64,000 nucleotides of DNA from Pedobacter kyungheensis (GCF_000812965.1 NZ_JSYN01000009.1:61233-125232); one strand, 5' to 3'; positions 26,114 to 35,174 are shown, numbered from the stretch's first letter. Translations and numbers: made by a program. The notes: generated by a model not told the origin, from the sequence alone.

Positions 26114-26896
26114 TTAAAGTGAAAAAGCCTTTAGCTCCGACAGTGCTTCAGGGCCGTAATTTTTTAAGGCTGAAGTTATTTTATCAGTTAAACCTTTATT
26201 GTCGATTGGTTTTCCTTTTGTTGGCGGGGTTAGATCCTTTTCCGGAACAGTAACTTCCGTTACTTTGGTAGCAAACCAGGTTATGTTTTGGTGCGGTAAA
26301 GCTAAACCTAAAATCATTCCCGGTAATCCGTTAAAAGATTCGGGTCCACCTGAAACTGCAATCTGGTTCGAATAATAGGCAACTACGTAGATCGAATCCA
26401 TAATTATTGCGTTGGCTCTGCGGCATTCGTAACCTGCAATTTCCCTTGTCTCATCGGTAATTTTCCAGTTAATTTTGCGCAAACTGTCTTTAACAAGATA
26501 GGTGTCTTCATAAACCGCTTTTTGAGAAATACTTGTATTGGTATTATAATCAGTTGCAATGGTATTCTTTAAATCAACGAGTGCGTCCCTCGAAGCCCAA
26601 TTAGCATTTGTTGTTTCGTCTACATTTGGCCATTTATATAAGCCTTTATCTTTATTAAAGCTTAAGGTACTTTTAGCTACCTTAAATTGTGGATTATTCT
26701 TTTTGTACTGATCGAAAGCAGGAATCATATAACTTTCATTGTCTTTATTGATTTTCTTTTTGATCACCGCATACATGTTTGATCTTTTTTCGAATTCAAT
26801 TATACCGTTTTTAACGAAATGTACGTTTTGAGCAAAGGTGCTTTTGCTGATGAAAATAACAGCAAATAAGATGATATATTTTAGTGTAGTTTTCAT
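26114..26896 (-). CDS. GLPGLI family protein
   Basis: A secreted protein of 260 residues with a signal peptide ending near STFAQ. The family signature is present as FNGLPGMILGL, and the preceding segment ITDETREIAGYECRRANAI is also typical. The function of the family is not established. The members I know lie beside large outer-membrane beta-barrel proteins, as here: it starts 5 bases after the stop codon of the beta-barrel gene, so both are on one transcript and probably work together at the outer membrane. Confidence 0.92.
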   Translation of the reverse strand: MKTTLKYIILFAVIFISKSTFAQNVHFVKNGIIEFEKRSNMYAVIKKKINKDNESYMIPAFDQYKKNNPQFKVAKSTLSFNKDKGLYKWPNVDETTNANWASRDALVDLKNTIATDYNTNTSISQKAVYEDTYLVKDSLRKINWKITDETREIAGYECRRANAIIMDSIYVVAYYSNQIAVSGGPESFNGLPGMILGLALPHQNITWFATKVTEVTVPEKDLTPPTKGKPIDNKGLTDKITSALKNYGPEALSELKAFSL

Positions 26897-26901
26897 AATA
26901 A

Positions 26902-29700
26902 TTATTTTTGAGATTTAATTCCACCACCCATTTTGCTAAAATCCCATGATACTGAGAACATCAAATACCGTCTAATGGTAGTGTAACTGTTTTGGCTTAT
27001 GGTTGTGTTATTGGCGTATCGGTTAAAGCCAATATTTTGGTTTAAAATATCATTTACCGTTGCTGAGAGTCTTAAGTTTTCGGATTTGAAGAATTTTTTA
27101 CTTATCGATGCATTCCAGATAAAACGTTCAAAACTTTCGGTTAGCACCTGTGTTTTTCCATTATACTGATATTCACCATCTGTTGAGATTTCAAATTTCC
27201 CAGGCAATTGTACATTTCCTGATCCGTAACCATTGGCACCCCATCCGTCACTGTTACGGCCAATACTTGTTCTCGACATGTTGTAGGTTGGGCCAAAACG
27301 CAGGTAAAAACTATAGCTCTTGTCTTTATATTTTGAAATATTTATTCCACCGCTATAGCCGTAATTTTTGGTGTTATTTAAAGTTCTGCCAAGACTTGTG
27401 GTAATAAAGTTGTAAGAAGAGCTCCCATTAGCATTAGCATTTAAACCAATATTGATTTCGCCAAGTGCATTTACTTTCCGGCTTATCTGCGCATACATGT
27501 AGAAGTTAGTCTGCATTTTATCATCAAAATTGATGTATTTATACGTACTCTTACCAACATCATCGGTAGTTACATCGCTAATAATCGGATTTGCAGTAAA
27601 ACTATAAGAAGCATTTAACCACAACGACTGATTGGTTAAAACTTTGTAAGAGTTATAGCTGGCATTAACACTACTTCTAAAAGATGGTCTTAAATCCTGG
27701 TTTCCTTCTACAACATTAAATGGGTCGTTATTTACCCTAACTGGCTGCAACTGGTCGAGCGTTGGTTGGTTAGTATTGCCATAGTAGTTAATCCTAAGTG
27801 ATTTTTGTTGAGAAAAACGATATTGATAAGATGCCTGGGGCATATAGTTAACAAAATTTCTTACATAGGTTTTGTTGTGATAAATATCTTCTTGCTTAAA
27901 GTTTACGCCGCTAAATTTTGATCCGAAATTGATGACAGTTTTGCCCTTCTTATAGTTAAAAATTGCACCACCTTGGTTAATCGTTTGGTTTAACTCAAAA
28001 TTATTACTGTAAACGGTATCTAAAATGTCGTATCTGCCACCACCCGATTGATTGAAAGACTTGCGGTCTGATGTACCATTCATCAATGTTAAGCCATAAT
28101 TTATAATTACAGTTAAGGTTTTTGAAAGTGGTTCTGTATAAGCCGCATTTAATTTAAAAGCACTGTTAGTAATATCATTAATTTTTTGCTGATTGGTAAG
28201 ACTATCTACCTGACCTGTTGAGGTTAAGCGTTTGTTAAGGGAGTTTAAGTATCCTTCACTGTTGCTTTTGTTTATCGATTGATTTAAGTTTAATGATAGT
28301 GTGCGCCCTGTTTTCTTTAATTTTTTAGTGAATAAAACATTAGCGTTAAAATTTTGATCATCTACCTCATTGGTTAAGGTTCTGTTTGATGAATTTAAAA
28401 AGTCGCCATTGCCATCGGTAGTACCTGTTAAATAAGTGTTTGAAGTATTACTTTTTTTCAATGCACCATCAACATTAACCTTCATTGTTAAGGTGGTATC
28501 GATCTTTAGCTCATACATCGCATCCAGTTTTTGTCTGAACATGTCGTTATCAAAAGATTCATCTGAAGTACTATTTTGGGTTCCTGATGCTAAATTGTTC
28601 TGACTGATTGAATTTCTCTCTCCTGAAACCCTGATTGATCCGATTTTATAATTGGTGTTTAACGATTCTTTATCCTTGTTCCATTTGTTGTCGAAATGCA
28701 AACCTCCGGTCCGGGCTACTGGTAAACCCTGGCCATTATACTGTCCATCGTAGCTGTCAAAATCATCTCCGCCGCTGCTAAAATACATACCACCATCATC
28801 AGTCATGGTCAGTCCGCCAGAGGCACCGTATTTATCGCGGTCATCCCAACCTAAACCCACTGTGCCGTTGTTACCTAAAATGCCATAGGCCGAAAATTTC
28901 TTTTTACCCCAGAATTTGTTAAACATCGCCTGCCCCTGGTAAAAGTCTTTTGTTCCGTAACCTCCCTGCACTTTTCCAAAATAACCGTTCTTTTTATCTT
29001 CTTTGAGTTTGATATTAAGTGTTTTGGTTTTCTCACCATCATCAATACCGGTGAAACTCGCCTGATCGCTGGCTTTATCATAAAGCTGAACCGACTCTAC
29101 CATATCGGCCCTTAAGTTTTTGGTAACTAAGGTCGGATCATCGCCAAAAAATTCTTCGCCATCTACCAATACTTTCGGAACTGTTTTCCCTTGTGCTGTA
29201 ATTTTACCATCCTTATCTACCTGAAAACCTGGAAACTGCTTGATCAGATCTTCAACTTTTGAATTCGGCTCAATGTTAAATGCTTTCGGATCAAACTCGG
29301 TGGTGTCTCCTTTAATTTTTATAGCCGATCTGTTTCCTTTGATAATTACATCAGCCAATATCTTGGCCATTCCCGTCAGGTTTATCTTGTTGTAATCCTT
29401 GATGTGCGTAGTGGAATCGAGGGTAAAGTGATCTACGAAGTCAGCATATTTTGGGTAAGAAACCAACAAGATAAATTTACCATTTTTGATACCCGTAAGC
29501 TCAAAAGTGCCGTTTTCTGCCGCCCTTGTAAATTTTACCAGAGTAGAGTCTTTTGCATTTAAAATTGCAACCGAACTACCCGATAAAATAGCCGTCGAAG
29601 CGGTGTCAATCGTTCGGCCTTTTATGGTATGCAGGCTCTGCGCCCTTGTGTACGATGCAATCGTGACAAAGAAGCACAGCGAGAGTAATAAACGTTTCAT
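26902..29700 (-). CDS. Outer-membrane beta-barrel protein, TonB-dependent-receptor-like, with N-terminal carboxypeptidase-regulatory-like domain
   Basis: A protein of 932 residues. The signal peptide ends near YTRAQ. A CarboxypepD_reg-like domain (about 22-105, HTIKGRTIDTASTAILSGSSVAIL) is followed by a plug-like region (about 120-230, IKQFPGFQVDKDGKITAQGK and VLVDGEEFFGDDP) and a long barrel of the OMP_b-brl_3 type to the C-terminus, ending FSVSWDFSKMGGG. Predicted location is the outer membrane. No SusD partner is present; instead the GLPGLI gene follows at 5 bases. A perfect 20-bp palindrome lies 31 bases upstream of the start, suggesting specific control. Confidence 0.88.
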   Translation of the reverse strand: MKRLLLSLCFFVTIASYTRAQSLHTIKGRTIDTASTAILSGSSVAILNAKDSTLVKFTRAAENGTFELTGIKNGKFILLVSYPKYADFVDHFTLDSTTHIKDYNKINLTGMAKILADVIIKGNRSAIKIKGDTTEFDPKAFNIEPNSKVEDLIKQFPGFQVDKDGKITAQGKTVPKVLVDGEEFFGDDPTLVTKNLRADMVESVQLYDKASDQASFTGIDDGEKTKTLNIKLKEDKKNGYFGKVQGGYGTKDFYQGQAMFNKFWGKKKFSAYGILGNNGTVGLGWDDRDKYGASGGLTMTDDGGMYFSSGGDDFDSYDGQYNGQGLPVARTGGLHFDNKWNKDKESLNTNYKIGSIRVSGERNSISQNNLASGTQNSTSDESFDNDMFRQKLDAMYELKIDTTLTMKVNVDGALKKSNTSNTYLTGTTDGNGDFLNSSNRTLTNEVDDQNFNANVLFTKKLKKTGRTLSLNLNQSINKSNSEGYLNSLNKRLTSTGQVDSLTNQQKINDITNSAFKLNAAYTEPLSKTLTVIINYGLTLMNGTSDRKSFNQSGGGRYDILDTVYSNNFELNQTINQGGAIFNYKKGKTVINFGSKFSGVNFKQEDIYHNKTYVRNFVNYMPQASYQYRFSQQKSLRINYYGNTNQPTLDQLQPVRVNNDPFNVVEGNQDLRPSFRSSVNASYNSYKVLTNQSLWLNASYSFTANPIISDVTTDDVGKSTYKYINFDDKMQTNFYMYAQISRKVNALGEINIGLNANANGSSSYNFITTSLGRTLNNTKNYGYSGGINISKYKDKSYSFYLRFGPTYNMSRTSIGRNSDGWGANGYGSGNVQLPGKFEISTDGEYQYNGKTQVLTESFERFIWNASISKKFFKSENLRLSATVNDILNQNIGFNRYANNTTISQNSYTTIRRYLMFSVSWDFSKMGGGIKSQK

Positions 29701-29731
29701 ATAGAAGGATCTGTTTTGTTTTTACGAATAT

Positions 29732-29751
29732 AGAACTAATATATTAGTTCT
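29732..29751. promoter_or_regulatory. Perfect 20-bp palindrome, candidate operator of the beta-barrel/GLPGLI pair
   Basis: AGAACTAATATATTAGTTCT is fully self-complementary. On the minus strand it is followed directly by TATATTCG, one mismatch from the TAnnTTTG -7 box, and the gene starts 31 bases after the palindrome. The position suits a repressor or activator site. Dyads of this ACTA...TAGT kind recall BlaI/MecI-type operators, but no such regulator is in the window. Confidence 0.6.
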
Positions 29752-29992
29752 GTATTAAGTTTTAACCTTTTTTAACATATCTGCCTAATTCTCAATATCG
29801 CTTAATCTTTGATGGGCTAACAAACCAAATTTCGTATAGGTTAATCGGGTGTTCGTCTATAAATAGATGCTTATGGTATAATAGCATGCTCTTGCCTGAA
29901 ACGTTTTGGGCAAACAGTCGTCTTATTTACAGAAAACGCCTGGTAGTAAGGTGTTTAAAACAAAGGTTCATCAAACATAAAATATTAAGATC
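29752..29992. other. Intergenic region before the GIN-domain gene
   Basis: About 240 bases between divergent genes, AT-rich, with no ORF of note and no exact TAnnTTTG box near the plus-strand start. Apart from the palindrome to its left I see nothing that can be named. Confidence 0.4.
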
Positions 29993-30637
29993 ATGAAAAA
30001 TTCTATCCAAAAATTATTCGCAGCTGCATTGGTAGTGGTTACCTTAAGTAGCACAGCAGTGGTAGCCAATGCTACAGAAAACACAGCAAGTTATACTGCA
30101 TTAACAAATGTTAAAAACATCAGTAAAGTAGTGGTATCGGGCAATGTTAAATTAATCCTTGTTCAGGATGCTAAAGAAAGTGTTGAGGTTTACGATCAAT
30201 ACTATGGTAAAAATGCAATGGTGCAACAACAGGGTGCCGAATTAAGGATCAGCTCTTTCGATAAAAATACCCTGACAGTGGTAGCCCACGTGAATAACCT
30301 GACAACAATTGTAGCCTCAAATACAGCAACAGTAAGCACTGCGGGCAACTTTAATTTGTTAAACCTGAATATTGTACTTAGCGATAAAGCTTCAGCCGAT
30401 ATTACTGCGAATACGGTTAATTTATCAACGGAAATTAATGATGCAGCAACCTTAAAGCTAGCCGGTTCTACCGAAGATCATACTGCTGTAATCGGGGCAG
30501 AATCGAAAATTAAAATGGGCGATTTTACAGCAACAGAAAGCAGCATCAGGGTATCGGCAAAACCAGTTGTACTGGCCAACAGTAATCCATCCCGTTATGC
30601 TGATATAGACATCGCTTTATTAGAAAAACTATTCTAA
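29993..30637 (+). CDS. GIN-domain (DUF2807-like) secreted protein
   Basis: A secreted protein of 214 residues with signal peptide (MKNSIQKLFAAALVVVTL...VVANA). From residue 35 onward it shows the repeating short strands of the putative auto-transporter adhesin head GIN domain: ISKVVVSGNVKLILVQ, ELRISSF, NLTTIVASNTATVSTAG, LNIVLSDKASADITAN, INDAATLKLAGS. This fold is probably a beta-helix. Function is unknown; adhesion or envelope sensing has been proposed for relatives. It is transcribed alone and converges on the RAYT element, whose first palindrome may serve as its terminator. Confidence 0.8.
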   Translation: MKNSIQKLFAAALVVVTLSSTAVVANATENTASYTALTNVKNISKVVVSGNVKLILVQDAKESVEVYDQYYGKNAMVQQQGAELRISSFDKNTLTVVAHVNNLTTIVASNTATVSTAGNFNLLNLNIVLSDKASADITANTVNLSTEINDAATLKLAGSTEDHTAVIGAESKIKMGDFTATESSIRVSAKPVVLANSNPSRYADIDIALLEKLF

Positions 30638-30654
30638 CTCCATCATATATTTTG

Positions 30655-30683
30655 CGTTACTAACTTTCAAATAGTTAGTAACG
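30655..30683. repeat. REP-like palindrome 1 flanking the RAYT gene
   Basis: CGTTACTAACT (30655-30665) pairs with AGTTAGTAACG (30673-30683), followed by TTTTT on the plus strand. The core GTTACTAACTTT reappears at the other side of the transposase gene at 31279. It lies 8 bases past the transposase stop and 18 past the GIN gene, so it can also terminate transcription of both. Confidence 0.85.
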
Positions 30684-30691
30684 TTTTTCAT

Positions 30692-31270
30692 TTATCTATT
30701 TTCGTTATGACATTCAATATAATTATCTTTGCTGCCAAACCAATCAATGACTTCTGATTTCTTTAAATTGGTTGGCCTGTCGATTAAGATTCTTTGATAG
30801 GAGCTCCAACGCCAATTTCTAAAATCAGTTATTAACTTGTGCTTTTCTGGGTTAGCATGAATGTATATAATCATTCGGGTCAAATATTCATCACTGTCAA
30901 TATGAGTCCTTTTAAAAGGCTTCTGAAATAACGATCCTATCCTTTTATGCTGTTTATTAAAAGCCATCGCATATGACTGAAAAAACTTCTGAAGCTGGTG
31001 GGCAACGATATCATGGCAACTTTTTCCTAAAGCGTCTTTTCCAGTGAATTCGCTTTCCTCTTTTACCTTTATTAAAATATGAAAATGATTGCCCAAAAGG
31101 CAATAAGCGAATGTATCAAATACCGGAGAGAGATATTTATCATACTGCTTCAGAAAATATTGATAGTTTTCATCACTTCTGAACATTAGCTGCTTATCTA
31201 TTGTACGATTGTATATATGATAAAAACGGCCATATTCTAATTTTTGATGGTAATGTTCTTTGTAGGCCAT
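30692..31270 (-). CDS. REP-associated tyrosine transposase (Y1_Tnp, HUH superfamily)
   Basis: A single-strand transposase/nuclease of 192 residues. The HUH motif is H62-F-H64 in GNHFHILIKV, and the catalytic tyrosine is probably Y100 in QKFFQSYAMAFNKQHKR. The segment GSLFQKPFKR and the C-terminal NPEKHKLITDFRNWRWSSY are typical of RAYT proteins. Family role: binding and nicking of REP palindromes, moving or spreading them as single-stranded DNA. The two flanking palindromes are the likely substrate. The gene appears intact. Confidence 0.93.
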   Translation of the reverse strand: MAYKEHYHQKLEYGRFYHIYNRTIDKQLMFRSDENYQYFLKQYDKYLSPVFDTFAYCLLGNHFHILIKVKEESEFTGKDALGKSCHDIVAHQLQKFFQSYAMAFNKQHKRIGSLFQKPFKRTHIDSDEYLTRMIIYIHANPEKHKLITDFRNWRWSSYQRILIDRPTNLKKSEVIDWFGSKDNYIECHNENR

Positions 31271-31278
31271 ATACTAAA

Positions 31279-31305
31279 GTTACTAACTTTTTGAAAGTTA
31301 GTAAC
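31279..31305. repeat. REP-like palindrome 2 flanking the RAYT gene
   Basis: GTTACTAACTTT (31279-31290) pairs perfectly with AAAGTTAGTAAC (31294-31305), a 12-bp stem with a TTG loop. It begins 9 bases upstream of the transposase ATG, so it overlaps the promoter region and could let the transposase control its own gene. Confidence 0.85.
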
Positions 31306-31337
31306 AGCGTATTTGTTTAAAACAGGATAATATTTAT

Positions 31338-32879
31338 CTACAAATCAAATTTTATGCCCTGTGCCAGTGGCAGGGTATTCGAGTAATTAATGGTATTGGT
31401 TTGTCTACGCATATAAGCTTTCCAGGCATCCGATCCGCTTTCGCGACCACCACCGGTTTCCTTTTCTCCTCCAAAGGCCCCGCCAATTTCGGCGCCTGAG
31501 GTACCAATATTTACATTGGCTATACCGCAATCCGATCCGCTGGCGGATAAAAATTGTTCAGCCTCTCTCAGGTTTAAAGTCATAATGGCCGATGAAAGCC
31601 CTTGTGGAACACTGTTTTGTAAAGCAATGGCCTCATCAAGTGTTTTGTATTTGATTAAATATAAAATCGGGGCAAAGGTTTCGTGCTGTACAATTTTAAA
31701 CTCGTTTTTTACTTCGGCTATACATGGTTTTACATAACAGCCGCTTGTGTATGCATCGCCTGATAATACACCACCTTCTACCACAAAACGGCCACCTTCA
31801 GCTTTGCATTTTTCAATCGAATCGAGATAGGCTGCAACCGCATCAGTATCAATCAGCGGACCAACATGGTTGTTTTGATCTAAAGGATCGCCAATGCGCA
31901 GCTGTCCATAGGCATTAACCAGTTTTGCGGTAAAAGTATCGTAAACACTTTCGTGAATAATCAGTCGGCGGGTTGAGGTACATCTTTGCCCTGCAGTGCC
32001 TACAGCGCCAAATACTGCACCAATTAAACTCATATCTAAATCGGCATGTTCCGAAATAATAATGGCATTGTTACCGCCCAGTTCGAGTAAACTTTTACCC
32101 AGTCGGGCACCAACAGCTGCTGCAACCGCTTTACCCATTCGGGTTGATCCGGTTGCCGAAACCAAGGGAACACGTCCGTCATTGGTCATCAGCTCACCTA
32201 CTTCCTTATCGCCTAAAATTAAACTGCATACGCCTTCTGCAACCGCATTTTCTTTAAAAACCTTTGCAATAATATGCTGACAGGCAATAGCTGTTAAAGG
32301 CGTTTTTTCTGATGGTTTCCAAATACATACATTGCCACAAACCAGGGCTAGTGCTGCATTCCAGCTCCAAACTGCAACCGGGAAATTAAAAGCGGAGATA
32401 ATGCCTACAATACCCAGCGGATGCCATTGCTCATACATGCGGTGGTTTGGGCGTTCGCTGTGCATGGTTAAGCCATATAGTTGGCGCGATAAACCCACAG
32501 CAAAATCACAGATATCGATCATTTCCTGTACTTCGCCAAGGCCTTCCTGCAAACTTTTTCCCATTTCGTATGAAACCAGCGTACCCAAATCCGATTTGTT
32601 TTCGCGGAGGGCATCGCCAAACTGGCGTACAATTTCACCTCTTTTAGGAGCAGGAACGTTGCGCCATTCGGTAAAAGCAGCCTGCGCCTGTAGCACCACT
32701 GCTTCATAATCGGCATTGGTAGCCACCCAGGCCGAAGCAATTCGTTTTCCGTTTACAGGAGAAAAACTTTCCAGCGTTTTTACATTAGCAGCTCCTCCCC
32801 AATGGCTCCCTGTGCTAAATGCTGCATTATCGGCATTTATGCCCAATTTGTTTAAAATGGATTGAATATCTGTAGTCAT
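31338..32879 (-). CDS. Aldehyde dehydrogenase of the ALDH7 (aminoadipate-semialdehyde/antiquitin) type
   Basis: An NAD-dependent aldehyde dehydrogenase of 513 residues. Catalytic residues are intact: N165 (SAFNFPV), E266 (LELGGNN) and C300 (GTAGQRCTS). The C-terminal stretch GAEIGGAFGGEKETGGGRESGSD is characteristic of the ALDH7 branch, which oxidises alpha-aminoadipate semialdehyde in lysine degradation. No other lysine catabolism gene is near, so the substrate is by family only. It is monocistronic. Confidence 0.9.
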   Translation of the reverse strand: MTTDIQSILNKLGINADNAAFSTGSHWGGAANVKTLESFSPVNGKRIASAWVATNADYEAVVLQAQAAFTEWRNVPAPKRGEIVRQFGDALRENKSDLGTLVSYEMGKSLQEGLGEVQEMIDICDFAVGLSRQLYGLTMHSERPNHRMYEQWHPLGIVGIISAFNFPVAVWSWNAALALVCGNVCIWKPSEKTPLTAIACQHIIAKVFKENAVAEGVCSLILGDKEVGELMTNDGRVPLVSATGSTRMGKAVAAAVGARLGKSLLELGGNNAIIISEHADLDMSLIGAVFGAVGTAGQRCTSTRRLIIHESVYDTFTAKLVNAYGQLRIGDPLDQNNHVGPLIDTDAVAAYLDSIEKCKAEGGRFVVEGGVLSGDAYTSGCYVKPCIAEVKNEFKIVQHETFAPILYLIKYKTLDEAIALQNSVPQGLSSAIMTLNLREAEQFLSASGSDCGIANVNIGTSGAEIGGAFGGEKETGGGRESGSDAWKAYMRRQTNTINYSNTLPLAQGIKFDL

Positions 32880-32940
32880 ATCTCTATCGGTTTATACAAA
32901 AAAACAAAAAAATAAAGGAAAGCAGGCTAGGTTTTGCGCC

Positions 32941-32967
32941 TAACTTTATCACAATTCTTAATATCTT
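32941..32967. repeat. 27-bp direct repeat, left copy
   Basis: Identical over 27 bases to 34240-34266. The sequence starts TAACTTTATCACAATTC and ends ATATCTT. It lies between the ALDH7 start and the end of the TlpA-like gene, pointing to the right, where no plus-strand gene begins nearby. Confidence 0.75.
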
Positions 32968-33045
32968 AAGCTAAATATTTACTTAACTAAAAGCGCTAAA
33001 CAATAAATGATGTTCTTTTGAATTTAAGGTTTAGTAAAAATAATA

Positions 33046-34158
33046 TCAATCAGATTTTGCAGAGATTTGCTCCAGAACATGTTTATAAAGCGTTCCCTTC
33101 TCATAGCCTGACCATTTGGACACGATCTTTCCGGCAGGATTAATGAGGACAAACGTAGGGTAACCAGTAACGCCATATTTGATTATTGTTTCCCCATAAA
33201 ATCCTTTGCCGTCCCAGAGACTTAACCACTGAGGCCGATCTCTACTCAAGCCTTTTAGCCAGGTTGCTTTTCCTGCATCACATGAAAAGGAGACTACCGA
33301 TAAATTATTATTGAGTTTTTGTGATATTTCAGTTAGTTCCGGAATTGATTCGATACATGGGCCACAGAAAGTAACGGAAAAATCCAGTAATATATATTTG
33401 CCTGACAGCTCAGATAAAGCATGTTTTTTTCCATCTTTATCAAAAGCATAAAAGTTATAGAAACTATCTCCCTTATCCAGAATTTCACCAACCCTTAAAT
33501 ACGTATCAATTCTTTTTGCATATAACGTATTCTTAAAATCTGAATGGAGCGCATTATAAAATTTATGTATGGTATCTCTCGGAAAGTCGTTTTTAAGATA
33601 GAAAAGAGCGTCCAGAGCTTCAAAACTATTCAAATTCTGCCTTACAAAGTTCATTCTTGTCATCCTGTCAACACTATCTATTTTTCCAATTACTTTCCAG
33701 ATTGCCTTAGCCTTTATTTTGGCACTATCGCCAGTCAGCGCAAAATATTCCGCCAATAATTTATTCCGTTGCTTATAGCCTGCTTTAGTTAGGTCTATCA
33801 TCTTATTGTGCATCTCCTGGGTTTTTGATCCGGTAATTTTCAGATCAAAAGGGAAGTCTTTAATGTCTCCGCTCACATTAATTTTTTCATTTCCCATTAG
33901 GAGTGTAAAGTAGTAAAAATCTTGCGCTATGGTTGTTTTTACCCATAGGGATTGAGGTGTCTGCCTAAGCGTTCCTTTGAAATTTAAAACATTATTTGTG
34001 ATTATGGCACTATCGATATCTGTATCAAGCTCGGTATCGGTTAAGTAGAATTTAGTGCCGTTTTTAAAACCCGTAATTTGTGCATTAATTGTGTATTGCT
34101 GAGCAGAAGCCACTGTGTTAATACAGATTGCTATGAAGAGAAGTAGCGCGTTTTTCAT
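33046..34158 (-). CDS. TlpA-like thioredoxin-fold protein with DUF4369-like N-terminal domain
   Basis: A secreted protein of 370 residues from the ATG at 34158; the frame stays open 31 codons upstream, but that extension reaches into the 27-bp repeat and would hide the signal peptide (MKNALLLFIAICINTVASA). The N-terminal part (about 22-120) looks like DUF4369. The AhpC/TSA-thioredoxin domain runs from about 235 to 370 with C265-G-P-C268 (SVTFCGPCIESIPEL) and the cis-proline loop VTGYPTFVLINPAG. It probably reduces disulfides in the periplasm. The gene is flanked by the 27-bp direct repeats. Confidence 0.87.
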   Translation of the reverse strand: MKNALLLFIAICINTVASAQQYTINAQITGFKNGTKFYLTDTELDTDIDSAIITNNVLNFKGTLRQTPQSLWVKTTIAQDFYYFTLLMGNEKINVSGDIKDFPFDLKITGSKTQEMHNKMIDLTKAGYKQRNKLLAEYFALTGDSAKIKAKAIWKVIGKIDSVDRMTRMNFVRQNLNSFEALDALFYLKNDFPRDTIHKFYNALHSDFKNTLYAKRIDTYLRVGEILDKGDSFYNFYAFDKDGKKHALSELSGKYILLDFSVTFCGPCIESIPELTEISQKLNNNLSVVSFSCDAGKATWLKGLSRDRPQWLSLWDGKGFYGETIIKYGVTGYPTFVLINPAGKIVSKWSGYEKGTLYKHVLEQISAKSD

Positions 34159-34239
34159 GTATTGCCAAAATAGTGAATTGCTTTTAGCAAAACAAGGTTT
34201 TATAAGCCGATATTTTCTGAACCAGCTTAGATTGGCACT

Positions 34240-34266
34240 TAACTTTATCACAATTCTTAATATCTT
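34240..34266. repeat. 27-bp direct repeat, right copy, upstream of the TraB-like gene
   Basis: Exact copy of 32941-32967, ending 29 bases before the ATG at 34296. The extended form CACAATTCTTAATATCTTGCC minus its first base recurs with one change at 35203-35223 before the M1 peptidase gene, so the core may be a promoter or regulator site as well as a repeat. Confidence 0.75.
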
Positions 34267-34295
34267 GCCCTGATTTTACTAAAAACGACTACTCA

Positions 34296-35174
34296 ATGAA
34301 AAACTTTAAACTATTACTCATCGCCATTTTAGGTTTTGGGCTCAGCCTTAACGCACAAACCAAAAAGGCAACCAATACACTCTTGTGGGAAATTTCTGGC
34401 AAAGGAATACAAAAACCATCCTATTTGTTTGGAACGCACCATTTTACAAGCAGAAAATTTGCCGATACCATGCGGGTTTTGCAACAAAAACTGAAATCGG
34501 TTGATGGTGTAGTGGGCGAGATTGTAATGGATAGCACAGTGCAAATGCGAATGGCACCCTTTTTAACCATGAAAAACAATACACTCGATAGTTTATTTAC
34601 ACCCGCAGAATACAAAGAGATTGACGATTACATTAAAGCTAAAAATCCGAAAGTTAATTTAAAACAATTGAATCGGTTTAAGCCCGCTATGGTTGGCGTG
34701 CTACTGATGCTGCTGGATAACCCGGAGATAAAAGATATGACCGATGGGATAGATGATAGCTTTCAGCAATATGCTAAAAGCAATGCGAAATCGATACATG
34801 GTTTGGAAACCGCCGAATATCAGGGTGCGCTGTTATTTGACGGCGATCTGGAAAAACAGAAAAAAGCCTTGCTTAAATCAGTTCGGGAATCGGATAAGAA
34901 TAAACTTAAAATAAAAGAATTAACCGCCTATTACCTGGCTCAGGATATCGATAAATTAACCGATTTTTTTAAAACACAGGATGAAGAAACCAAAGAGTTT
35001 ATGACCGAAATGCTCAAAAACCGCAATCAACGCTGGCTCGATCAACTCCCTGCTTTAATGGAAAAAGAATCGTTGTTTATAGCCGTTGGTGCTGGTCATT
35101 TGGTGGGCGATGAAGGTTTGATAAAAGGCTTGCAGGCTAAAGGTTACACCTTAAAACCAATATCAACCAATTAG
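34296..35174 (+). CDS. TraB/GumN family protein
   Basis: A secreted protein of 292 residues with a signal peptide ending near LSLNAQ. The TraB/GumN family opening LLWEISGKGIQKPSYLFGTHHF carries the conserved GTHH, and the C-terminal part has LFIAVGAGHLVGDEGLIKGLQAKGY with the conserved GxGH. Relatives are proposed to be metallopeptidase-like, but no activity is proven for this one. It is transcribed alone from a start 29 bases after the 27-bp repeat. The next gene, the M1 peptidase, has a similar upstream motif, suggesting shared control. Confidence 0.88.
   Translation: MKNFKLLLIAILGFGLSLNAQTKKATNTLLWEISGKGIQKPSYLFGTHHFTSRKFADTMRVLQQKLKSVDGVVGEIVMDSTVQMRMAPFLTMKNNTLDSLFTPAEYKEIDDYIKAKNPKVNLKQLNRFKPAMVGVLLMLLDNPEIKDMTDGIDDSFQQYAKSNAKSIHGLETAEYQGALLFDGDLEKQKKALLKSVRESDKNKLKIKELTAYYLAQDIDKLTDFFKTQDEETKEFMTEMLKNRNQRWLDQLPALMEKESLFIAVGAGHLVGDEGLIKGLQAKGYTLKPISTN

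Larger units (their letters stand above)
30655..31305 (-). mobile_element. RAYT element: Y1 transposase gene bracketed by two matching palindromes
   Basis: A 651-base unit: palindrome, transposase gene, palindrome. Both palindromes share GTTACTAACTTT and GTTAGTAAC. Each lies within 9 bases of the gene ends. No target-site duplication is expected for this single-strand chemistry, and none was noted. Whether the unit is active cannot be seen. Confidence 0.8.
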
